Shown here: positions 1-4,667 of the stretch, one piece after another
How positions within the stretch are numbered: position 1 is the stretch's first letter
Layout: every line of letters begins with the position of its first letter
DNA from: JBBPZA01 sp038330095
Lineage (GTDB): Bacteria > Actinomycetota > Thermoleophilia > Solirubrobacterales > Solirubrobacteraceae
Direction: 5' to 3'
DNA length: 6,065 nt
Assembly: GCA_038330095.1 (NCBI GenBank)
Contig: JBBQNQ010000133.1
Location: 1-6,065 of the forward strand
Made by a program: the position numbers and the translations under genes
Notes under the pieces: generated by a model
Seen by the model: the letters and a program-made list of their open reading frames with translations, nothing else
Databases searched by the model: none
Told to the model about the DNA's origin: nothing

Positions 1-39
1 TGCGGCGGCCCAGGTTGGGCGGCGGAAAACGCCGAGTCG

Positions 40-1383
40 CTACCTCGGGGGGAACTGCGACTTGGGGGCGGGGTCCTCCAGGTTGGCCGTCGGTGGCTTG
101 GCGGTGAAGCCGATCACCGCGCAGTTGATGTTGACGCCGGAGGCGCCGTAGGGGGCGGGCTTGCCCGTGGCCGGGTCGACGCCGGTGAGCAGGTCGCGCC
201 GGGTCGCCGCCAGGTTGAAGACGACGTTCTCGTCGATCTGGCGCCGGTTGAGCCCCTTCTTCACCGCCTTGTCGGTCCACAGTCCGAGCTGGGCGTCCCA
301 GAGCGGGCTGTAGGCGTTGGAGTGCCGCGGATCGCGCAATGTGGGGAAGTCGCCGAACACGTTGAGGACGTCGCCTCCACGCCGCAGGCTGTTGATCAGC
401 GCGGTGTTGTCGGCGGAGGCGTCCTCGCCGCCGCGGCCCTCGAGCATGAAGTGCTGGAACCCCTGCGACTGCGGGTTGCGGCTGCCGGTCTGGCCGTTGA
501 CGAAGCCGAACAGCCGCTCGCGAGAGGATCCGAGGAAGTCGTCGCCTCCGTTGTAGGCCGCGCGGTCGAGCGCCGGCACGTAGGTCGCGCGCTCGAGCAC
601 GGCGGTCAGGGGCTGACCGGCGTCCGTGCTCATGTAGATGATGGGCTGGCCGGCGTCAAAGCCCTTGATGAACAGCATGTCGACCCACGACTCGAGGAAC
701 TTGCCGGGAGGCGACGGCGGCGCGATATGCACGCGGAGAGCCCGGTCGCTGGTGTTCGTGTGGCGGTCCACGTCGAACTTGCCATTGCCGACAGCGACGA
801 TCGGCGCGCTGTAGACGACGCTCGAGCCCGCGATCCGAATGAACGGGCTGTAGCCCGGTCCGGCCACGGCGCCGGGCTGGAACCTCTTCAGCGGGAAGCC
901 CTTCGGCCCCGGCTCAGCCACGCGTGAGGGACTGAAATCGGGAATGCCCTTGAAGTTGACTACCGCCTGCCCGAACTTGTTCTGCGCGGGCGTCGGCGAC
1001 GCCAGCGTCACCTCCTGCACGCACGCGGGGCATCCGATCGCGAGGTTGGCGAGCTTGGGGGCGTAGTTCACGCCCAGGGACTGGGCGAGGCCAGGGTCCG
1101 AGGCGTCCAGGAGCGTGAACCACACGCGGGTGCCATCGGGAGCCTTGCCGGGGTACAGCGGGAGCCGCACCGTCTGCTTGCTGAGGTTCACCTGGAGCGC
1201 GCTTTCGAGGGTGAGCTTCTTACGCGGCAGGAGGCCGCTCGTCTGTCCCAACCCGCCCACAGACCGCGATGCCGGCGTCGCCGACGCCGAGGATCTCGAG
1301 AGCACCACGACGAACCCGGCCAGGGCCAGCGCGATCAGCGCAACCAGCACGACCAGGCGCTTAGGAGACAGGACAGATCCCAC
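40..1383 (-). CDS. Secreted or membrane-anchored protein of unknown function
   Basis: I do not recognise this family. The protein has a short basic N-terminus (SPKR), then one hydrophobic stretch at about residues 9-29, then a Ser/Ala-rich linker. This is the pattern of a signal peptide or an N-terminal anchor, so the roughly 400-residue remainder is probably outside the membrane. No lipobox Cys follows the hydrophobic stretch. The mature part has a GCPAC (CxxC) motif at residues 117-121 and one further Cys near residue 421. The region from about residue 250 to 425 (IIYMSTDAG, GGDDFLGSSRERLFGFVNGQTG, NVFGDFPTLRDPRH, SPLWDAQLGLW) is rich in Gly, Asp and aromatic residues and looks like the folded core. 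I chose the GTG at 1383 (447 aa) because GGAGG lies 5 bases before it. The frame is open to another GTG at 1395, which would add four residues but overlaps that binding site. The stop is TAG at 40-42. It is divergent from the LysR gene, so it may be that regulator's target. Confidence 0.85.
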   Translation of the reverse strand: MGSVLSPKRLVVLVALIALALAGFVVVLSRSSASATPASRSVGGLGQTSGLLPRKKLTLESALQVNLSKQTVRLPLYPGKAPDGTRVWFTLLDASDPGLAQSLGVNYAPKLANLAIGCPACVQEVTLASPTPAQNKFGQAVVNFKGIPDFSPSRVAEPGPKGFPLKRFQPGAVAGPGYSPFIRIAGSSVVYSAPIVAVGNGKFDVDRHTNTSDRALRVHIAPPSPPGKFLESWVDMLFIKGFDAGQPIIYMSTDAGQPLTAVLERATYVPALDRAAYNGGDDFLGSSRERLFGFVNGQTGSRNPQSQGFQHFMLEGRGGEDASADNTALINSLRRGGDVLNVFGDFPTLRDPRHSNAYSPLWDAQLGLWTDKAVKKGLNRRQIDENVVFNLAATRRDLLTGVDPATGKPAPYGASGVNINCAVIGFTAKPPTANLEDPAPKSQFPPR

Positions 1384-1388
1384 GGGTA

Positions 1389-1393
1389 CCTCC
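1389..1393 (-). promoter_or_regulatory. Shine-Dalgarno GGAGG that sets the start at 1383
   Basis: GGAGG on the minus strand is followed by five bases (TACCC) and then GTG. The spacing is near ideal. It decides the start between two in-frame GTG codons four codons apart, because the upstream GTG at 1395 directly abuts and overlaps this motif. Confidence 0.75.
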
Positions 1394-1425
1394 ACTCGGA
1401 TTGATGGGTGCGGTTGGCACCCTTT

Positions 1426-1439
1426 GCTGGTCTACCAGC
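1426..1439. promoter_or_regulatory. 14-bp palindrome, possible operator
   Basis: GCTGGT-CT-ACCAGC is a perfect 6-bp inverted repeat with a two-base centre, placed 43 bp before the start of the secreted-protein gene. TGGT...ACCA half-sites are typical of GntR-type operators, but FadR-type sites have a 3-base centre and DasR-type sites a 4-base centre, so the match is not exact. It could equally form a short RNA hairpin in the 5' leader. The TAG that ends the small ORF at 1432-1458 falls inside it. Function is inferred only. Confidence 0.35.
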
Positions 1440-1458
1440 GTCCCGGGCGACCAGCCAC
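1432..1458 (-). CDS. Possible 8-codon leader peptide or remnant upstream start
   Basis: A GTG start preceded by AAGGAGG (1463-1469) with a 4-base gap opens an ORF encoding MAGRPGRW, closed by TAG. It is in the same frame as the secreted-protein gene: 16 sense codons separate its stop from the GTG at 1395. It may be a regulatory leader peptide, or the relic of an earlier start now cut off by an amber codon. The Shine-Dalgarno sequence is the best in the window, which argues that ribosomes may load here. There is no coding evidence in so short a frame. Confidence 0.3.
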   Translation of the reverse strand: MAGRPGRW

Positions 1459-1462
1459 GACA

Positions 1463-1469
1463 CCTCCTT
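1463..1469 (-). promoter_or_regulatory. Strong Shine-Dalgarno AAGGAGG before the micro-ORF
   Basis: AAGGAGG on the minus strand is nearly the full anti-16S complement and lies four bases before a GTG codon. It is about 80 bases upstream of the secreted-protein start, too far to serve that start directly, which is why the short ORF at 1432-1458 is worth listing. Confidence 0.45.
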
Positions 1470-1481
1470 CAGCGCGGGGTT

Positions 1482-1538
1482 AGCAGCGCTTCATGACTCC
1501 GACGCGAGCACGAGAGCGGGCCGCTCGTAAGCGCTGCT
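1482..1538. promoter_or_regulatory. Inverted repeat in the LysR divergent control region
   Basis: AGCAGCGCTT (1482-1491) and its exact reverse complement AAGCGCTGCT (1529-1538) lie 37 bp apart. The heptamer GCTTCAT also occurs in direct orientation at 1488-1494 and 1536-1542. Between the arms, GAGCGG-G-CCGCTC (1514-1526) is a second, 6-bp inverted repeat. LysR-type regulators commonly bind two sites in the gap between their own gene and a divergent target, one overlapping their own promoter. The right arm here lies about 28-37 bases before the regulator's start. This is a candidate autoregulatory site, not a demonstrated one. Confidence 0.4.
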
Positions 1539-1552
1539 TCATATCTCGCGCC

Positions 1553-1558
1553 TAGCCT
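1553..1558 (+). promoter_or_regulatory. -10-like hexamer TAGCCT, probable leaderless start of the LysR gene
   Basis: TAGCCT fits the actinobacterial TAnnnT -10 pattern and ends 7 bases before the GTG start at 1566. No Shine-Dalgarno sequence is visible before that GTG. The spacing would put transcription start at the first base of the codon. No clear -35 hexamer is seen. The same arrangement occurs at three other genes in the window. Confidence 0.5.
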
Positions 1559-1565
1559 GATCACT

Positions 1566-2519
1566 GTGCTCGAGACGAAGCACCTCCGGTTGTTGCAGAA
1601 GGTTGCGGAGCTAGGCAGCTTCGCGGCAGCCGCCGACGCGCTGAACTTCACGCCGTCGGCCGTCTCGCAGCAGATCGCGTCGCTCGAGCGCGACGCCGCC
1701 GCGAGGCTGTTCGAGCGCCTCCAGGGCGGCGCGCGCCTCACCGAGTCGGGAGAGGCGCTGCTCGCCCACGCGGAAGTCATCCTCGCGGAGCTCGCGGCGG
1801 CCGAGGCCGATCTCGAGGCGATCGGCCACCGCCGGCAGGGACGGCTGCGCTTCGGCTCGTTCACGAGCGCGACGGCGACCTTTGCAGCCACTGCGCTGGA
1901 GAGGTTCCGCGAGCTCCATCCCGCCGTCGCGGTGCACCTCTTCGACGGCGAGCCCTACGAGAGCGCTGCGCGACTCAAGGCGCGCGAACTCGACCTCGCG
2001 GTTGTGTTCGACTTCGACGCCCGGACGGTGGGTACCGCGTACGACGGCCGATCCGTATGCAACCACGACGAGCTCGAATACTTCGACCTCTTCGAGGATC
2101 CATTTCTGCTCGTGGTGCCTTCAGGCCACCCCCTGGCCGCTCGCGAAACGGCCAGCCTCGAGGACCTCGCGGGCGAGACCGTCATCGGCGGCCCCCCATG
2201 GATCGACGGTCTGGCCGCGGCGTGCGCGGACTCCCCGCGGCCGCCCCGTTTTGACTTCTCCTGCCGGGCCACGGGCTTCGAGGCGTTTCAGGTGCTGGTC
2301 GCCGCCGGACGGGGATTGACCCTCATGCCGCGCCTCTCGCTCGGCTGGCAGCGCGCGGGGCTGGTCGCGCTCCCGCTCGAGCACGCGCCCGTCCGGCACG
2401 TTAAGGCGGCCGTGCCGGCGCGCACCCATCGATCACCCTCGACAGAGGGAATGCTCGAGCTGCTTCAGCAGGTCGTACGGGATCTTCGGGGCGACGTGAT
2501 GGTCGTCGCGGTGGCTTGA
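1566..2519 (+). CDS. LysR-family transcriptional regulator
   Basis: This is a DNA-binding regulator of the LysR family, normally a tetramer that responds to a small-molecule ligand. The N-terminal winged helix-turn-helix covers about residues 4-62 and has the family pattern: LRLLQKVAELGSFAAAADAL, then NFTPSAVSQQIASLE as the recognition region, then ARLFER and LTESGEALL leading into the linker helix. The effector-binding domain runs from about residue 90 to 310 and contains the typical sub-domain core (RLRFGSFTSATATFA, PFLLVVPSGHPLA, GRGLTLMPRLSL). The length, 317 aa, is normal. The start is GTG, with no Shine-Dalgarno sequence but a TAnnnT hexamer 7 bases upstream. It is divergent from the secreted-protein gene with 182 bp between them, so that gene is the most likely target besides itself. 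The ligand cannot be deduced. It ends 34 bp before the convergent membrane-protein gene, with no clear terminator between them. Confidence 0.95.
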   Translation: MLETKHLRLLQKVAELGSFAAAADALNFTPSAVSQQIASLERDAAARLFERLQGGARLTESGEALLAHAEVILAELAAAEADLEAIGHRRQGRLRFGSFTSATATFAATALERFRELHPAVAVHLFDGEPYESAARLKARELDLAVVFDFDARTVGTAYDGRSVCNHDELEYFDLFEDPFLLVVPSGHPLAARETASLEDLAGETVIGGPPWIDGLAAACADSPRPPRFDFSCRATGFEAFQVLVAAGRGLTLMPRLSLGWQRAGLVALPLEHAPVRHVKAAVPARTHRSPSTEGMLELLQQVVRDLRGDVMVVAVA

Positions 2520-2553
2520 GCAATGCCTACGACGGCGACATGCAGGCGGAACC

Positions 2554-3156
2554 TCAGCTTCCCGGGCCCGTGCGACGGCCGGCGAAGTCCGCGTTGGGCG
2601 CGGCGTTGGTGTCGACCTTCACGCCCGGCGGATCCTGGTCGGTGTTGACGTACAGGCAGAAGGCGCGGTGGACGGTCCGGCGCGGCGCGCAGGTGCGGTA
2701 GAGGTCGCGGTCGATGCGGATCGAGTCGGCGAAGACAGCGTTCGCTCGCACGTCGGGCGGTGCGCGGTGGGCGAGGTATTCGCGCGCCGCCATCGACTGT
2801 GCGGTGAAGTCGCGCTCCTGCTCGAGCACCGTGGGCCGGTGCGCGAGCCCCGCCGCCGCCAGAACCGCGCACACGACGCCGATCGCCGCGATGCCGGCGC
2901 GATCGCGGGCGATCTCCCGCGGCAGGTCACCGCTACGGCGGTGCAGGAGCATCCCGCCCAGCGAGCCGAGCACGATCACCGCGGCGAGGTTCAGGAAGCC
3001 CGCGAGCAGGATGCCCGCCACCAGGCCGGTCCCGTTGCCCGCGACCGGCAGGCGGTCGAGGAGCACACCCCCCGCGACGCTTCCCGCGACGAACGCGGGG
3101 CCGAGCCAGGCGCCCCGCATCCTCCAGCGCAGCCGCCGCAGGCCCGTGCGGTCCAT
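2554..3156 (-). CDS. Small membrane protein of unknown function, three predicted helices
   Basis: I do not recognise this 200-aa protein. It has a basic start (MDRTGLRRLRWRMR), then three hydrophobic stretches at about residues 15-35, 44-71 and 87-105. A positively charged loop (HRRSGDLPREIARDR) lies between the second and third. The last 95 residues are hydrophilic and contain two Cys (about 156 and 167) flanking a basic stretch, then a Pro/Asp/Gly-rich tail. By the positive-inside rule the HRR loop should be cytoplasmic, which would put the C-terminal domain outside; there the Cys pair could form a disulfide. The frame stays open upstream to 3453, but that part runs antisense through conserved lipB. 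The ATG at 3154-3156 is preceded by TACCCT six bases upstream, like the other leaderless starts here. The stop is TGA at 2554-2556. It is divergent from lipB with 46 bp between them; no functional link is implied. Confidence 0.8.
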   Translation of the reverse strand: MDRTGLRRLRWRMRGAWLGPAFVAGSVAGGVLLDRLPVAGNGTGLVAGILLAGFLNLAAVIVLGSLGGMLLHRRSGDLPREIARDRAGIAAIGVVCAVLAAAGLAHRPTVLEQERDFTAQSMAAREYLAHRAPPDVRANAVFADSIRIDRDLYRTCAPRRTVHRAFCLYVNTDQDPPGVKVDTNAAPNADFAGRRTGPGS

Positions 3157-3161
3157 GCGCG

Positions 3162-3178
3162 CAGGGTAGGAGACCCTG
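3162..3178. promoter_or_regulatory. Inverted repeat between the membrane-protein gene and lipB
   Basis: CAGGGT-AGGAG-ACCCTG is a perfect 6-bp inverted repeat in the 46-bp divergent gap. Its left arm overlaps the minus-strand hexamer TACCCT. A repressor bound here could block both promoters. It might also be simple chance, since the gap is short and part of the symmetry comes from the -10-like hexamer. Confidence 0.3.
3163..3168 (-). promoter_or_regulatory. -10-like hexamer TACCCT before the membrane-protein gene
   Basis: TACCCT on the minus strand ends 6 bases before the ATG at 3156, with no Shine-Dalgarno sequence in between. It is identical to the hexamer before lipA. A leaderless transcript starting at the A of ATG is inferred. 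Confidence 0.45.
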
Positions 3179-3190
3179 AACCCCGAGGAG

Positions 3191-3196
3191 TACCGT
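3191..3196 (+). promoter_or_regulatory. -10-like hexamer TACCGT before lipB
   Basis: TACCGT fits TAnnnT and ends 6 bases before the lipB ATG at 3203. A GAGGAG at 3185-3190 could be a ribosome binding site, but it would be 12 bases from the ATG, which is long. The leaderless reading is therefore favoured without being certain. Confidence 0.45.
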
Positions 3197-3202
3197 TGAC
3201 GC

Positions 3203-4030
3203 ATGGCCGAGCGTAAGGAGATCTGGGTCTGCCACCTCGGGACCGTCGAGTACCGCGAGGCCCTCGCCCTCCAGCACGATCTGCGCGCCGCGCGCCAGGC
3301 GGCCCGCATCCCCGACGTGCTGCTTCTCCTCGAGCACCCGCCCGTGTACACCAAGGGACGGCGCAGCGATCCACGCGAGCTGGCCATGGGCGAGGCCTGG
3401 TACCTCAGCCAGGGGATCGACGTGGTCGAGGTCGACCGCGGGGGCCGCGTCACCTACCACGGCCCCGGCCAGCTCGTGGGCTACCCGATCATGCGCGTGG
3501 GGGATGTCGTCGCCCACCTGCGCACCGCCGAGGAGGCGCTCGTCGCGGCGCTCGGCGAGGAGGGCATCGCGGCGCACGGGCGATCCGAGGAGGGAGCGGA
3601 CTACACGGGCGTGTGGGTGGGGGAGCGCAAGATCGCCTCGCTGGGGGTCCACGTCCAGAAGGGGGTGTCGACACACGGCTTCGCGGTCAACGTCGCCAAT
3701 GACCTGCAGCCCTTCGAGTGGGTCGTGCCGTGCGGCCTGGAGGGTGTGCGCATGACCTCGATCACGGCGCAGCGCGGCGCGCGCGCCGACCTTCGCTGCT
3801 TCCGCCGCCGCGTGGCCCACGCCTTCACGCGCGCCCACGGCGCCCGCCAGCGGCTCGTCACTCCGCGGCGACTAAGAGTCTGCCTCGAGACAGGCGGCCC
3901 GGCCGGCGGCGGTCAGCCGTGGATGCCGGGCGCCGCACGAGAGCGCAGCAATAGCAGCGCTATTGCGAGCATCTCGGGTGGCGATCCGGCGCCGCGGATG
4001 GCCGACGCCGGACGTGCCGAATCGTCTTGA
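3203..4030 (+). CDS. lipB: Lipoyl(octanoyl) transferase LipB with a replaced C-terminus
   Basis: LipB transfers octanoate from octanoyl-ACP to a lysine of lipoyl domains (pyruvate and 2-oxoglutarate dehydrogenase E2, GcvH), the first step of de novo lipoylation in the cytoplasm. Family motifs are present in order: LLLEHPPVYTKGRR (about residues 40-54), the signature DRGGRVTYHGPGQLVGYP (78-95), GVWVGERKIASLGV with the catalytic Lys143, HGFAVNV (158-164), and VVPCGLEGVRMTSI with the catalytic Cys177. The normal core ends near residue 222 (RQRLVTPRR). From codon 224 onward the frame runs into the palindromic element at 3872-4043, which supplies the last 51 residues and the TGA stop at 4028-4030. 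This Gly/Ser/Ala-rich tail is unlike the family and makes the protein 275 aa rather than the usual 200-240. All catalytic residues lie before the insertion, so activity is probably kept. Its partner gene lipA follows on the same strand after an opposing HAD gene. Confidence 0.95.
   Translation: MAERKEIWVCHLGTVEYREALALQHDLRAARQAARIPDVLLLLEHPPVYTKGRRSDPRELAMGEAWYLSQGIDVVEVDRGGRVTYHGPGQLVGYPIMRVGDVVAHLRTAEEALVAALGEEGIAAHGRSEEGADYTGVWVGERKIASLGVHVQKGVSTHGFAVNVANDLQPFEWVVPCGLEGVRMTSITAQRGARADLRCFRRRVAHAFTRAHGARQRLVTPRRLRVCLETGGPAGGGQPWMPGAARERSNSSAIASISGGDPAPRMADAGRAESS
3877..3891. repeat. Left terminal inverted repeat of the element
   Basis: AGTCTGCCTCGAGAC pairs with the right terminal repeat at 4024-4038 at 13 of 15 positions. 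It lies directly inside the left CTAAG copy and is translated as part of the LipB tail. Confidence 0.7.
3948..3966. repeat. Central perfect hairpin of the element
   Basis: GCAATAGC and GCTATTGC are exact 8-bp complements around a 3-base centre (AGC). The hairpin sits at the midpoint of the element and is AT-richer than its surroundings. It would be the tip of one long stem if either strand were transcribed. Confidence 0.75.
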
Positions 4031-4038
4031 GGCAGGCT
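4024..4038. repeat. Right terminal inverted repeat of the element
   Basis: GTCTTGAGGCAGGCT is the inverted partner of 3877-3891 and lies directly inside the right CTAAG copy. It contains the TGA that now ends lipB (4028-4030). The adjoining CTAAG copy carries, on the minus strand, the TAG stop of the HAD gene. Confidence 0.7.
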
Positions 4039-4647
4039 CTAAGGGCGCAGCTCGAGCGCGAGGAGCTCCTCGAGGCGCGGTAGCGTGCGGCCGGCGCCGC
4101 GGTGCAGGATCGCGGTCATTCCCACGGCCTCGGCGCCCGCGCAGTTCTCGCGCAGGTCGTCGACGAAGACGCAGCGCTCGGGCTCGACCTCGATGCGGTC
4201 GGCGGCCAGGCGAAAGATCTCCGGGGCGGGCTTGTGGAGACCGACCTCTCCGGAGATGACCGCCGCGTCGAAGAGCCCGGCCAGCGCGTCGCGATCGTAG
4301 GGCAGGCCCGCACCCCAGGAATTCGAGACCAGGCCGGTGCGCACGCCCTGCTCGCGCGCCCGGCGGACCGCGGCGACCATCGCCTCGTCCGGGCCCATGC
4401 CGGCGAACAGGCGGCCGACCAGCCCCTCGGCCTGGACTCCCAGCAGGGGCGCGAAGCGCTCGCTGAACTCCTCGTGCTCGATGCGGCCGGTCTCGAGCTC
4501 GCGCAGCAGCGCGAGCGCGCCCGGGTCCGAGCGGAAGAGGTCCTTGACGGCGTCGGGCGCCAGTCCCTCGCTGGCGGCGAAGGTCCGGAAGGCGTCGAAG
4601 ACGTTGGTGGTCAGGACGCCGCCGTAGTCGACGAGCAGGCCGCGCAC
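4039..4647 (-). CDS. HAD-superfamily hydrolase, subfamily IA type
   Basis: This is a haloacid dehalogenase-fold hydrolase, probably a small-molecule phosphatase; the substrate is unknown. Motif I is LLVDYGGVLT with the nucleophile Asp7. The usual second Asp is replaced by Gly9, as in the DxGGV group that includes the N-terminal domains of ACAD10/11-type proteins and YihX-like relatives. A helical cap follows (about residues 15-85). Motif II is LVSNSWG (Ser108), motif III is GLHKPAPEIF (Lys139), and motif IV is VFVDDLRENC (Asp163, Asp164). I start it at GTG 4647 (202 aa, MRGLLVDYGG...) because AGAGGG lies 9 bases upstream and family members usually begin just before motif I. A GTG at 4665 would add six residues but leaves only 2 bp to the divergent lipA start and has no binding site. 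The stop is TAG at 4039-4041. It is convergent with lipB and divergent from lipA; a link to lipoate is not evident. Confidence 0.9.
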   Translation of the reverse strand: MRGLLVDYGGVLTTNVFDAFRTFAASEGLAPDAVKDLFRSDPGALALLRELETGRIEHEEFSERFAPLLGVQAEGLVGRLFAGMGPDEAMVAAVRRAREQGVRTGLVSNSWGAGLPYDRDALAGLFDAAVISGEVGLHKPAPEIFRLAADRIEVEPERCVFVDDLRENCAGAEAVGMTAILHRGAGRTLPRLEELLALELRP

Positions 4648-4654
4648 GCCCCGA

Positions 4655-4660
4655 TACCCT
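4655..4660 (+). promoter_or_regulatory. -10-like hexamer TACCCT before lipA
   Basis: TACCCT (TAnnnT) ends 7 bases before the lipA ATG at 4668, and no Shine-Dalgarno sequence is present. A leaderless lipA mRNA is inferred. On the opposite strand the same bases overlap the AGAGGG ribosome binding site of the HAD gene, so the two signals share DNA. Confidence 0.5.
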
Positions 4661-4667
4661 CTCACCC

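Larger units (their letters stand above)
3872..4043. mobile_element. MITE-like 172-bp palindromic element inserted in the lipB 3' end
   Basis: The segment is one long interrupted palindrome. CTAAG stands in direct orientation at both edges (3872-3876 and 4039-4043), as a 5-bp target duplication would. Just inside are 15-bp terminal inverted repeats: AGTCTGCCTCGAGAC on the left, and AGCCTGCCTCAAGAC read inward from the right, with two mismatches. The middle is GCAATAGC-AGC-GCTATTGC (3948-3966), exactly at the midpoint. The GC-rich arms between ends and centre also pair imperfectly (blocks such as CCGGCGGCGG against CCGGCGTCGG, and CGAGA against CGAGA). No transposase could fit. This fits a non-autonomous miniature transposable element that needs a transposase from elsewhere. 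Alternatives are a REP/BIME-like repeat or a large bidirectional terminator between convergent genes. The direct repeat and sharp ends favour insertion. Confidence 0.65.

Noticed and set aside
20..34. Hairpin CGGCG-GAAAA-CGCCG just after the secreted-protein stop as a terminator
   Set aside because: The stem is only 5 bp, begins within 6 bases of the stop and has no T-run after it on the minus strand. It is too weak in GC-rich DNA.
322..927. Plus-strand ORF of 201 codons
   Set aside because: It is antisense to the secreted-protein gene and has no family-like pattern or start signals.
1481..1490. TAGCAGCGCT also occurs at 3952-3961 in the centre of the palindromic element
   Set aside because: A 10-bp match in GC-rich sequence with no extension on either side; there is no second copy of the element there.
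2520..2553. Terminator between the convergent LysR and membrane-protein genes
   Set aside because: The 34-bp gap shows no stem of useful length and no T-run in either direction.
3157..3453. Upstream extension of the membrane-protein frame by 99 codons
   Set aside because: It would read antisense through the conserved N-terminus of lipB, and the extension is Arg/Ser-rich. The ATG at 3156 with its hexamer explains the start.
2933..3838. Long minus-strand ORF of 301 codons
   Set aside because: It runs antisense through conserved lipB and in another frame of the membrane-protein gene. Long open antisense frames are expected at this GC content, and no motif is seen.
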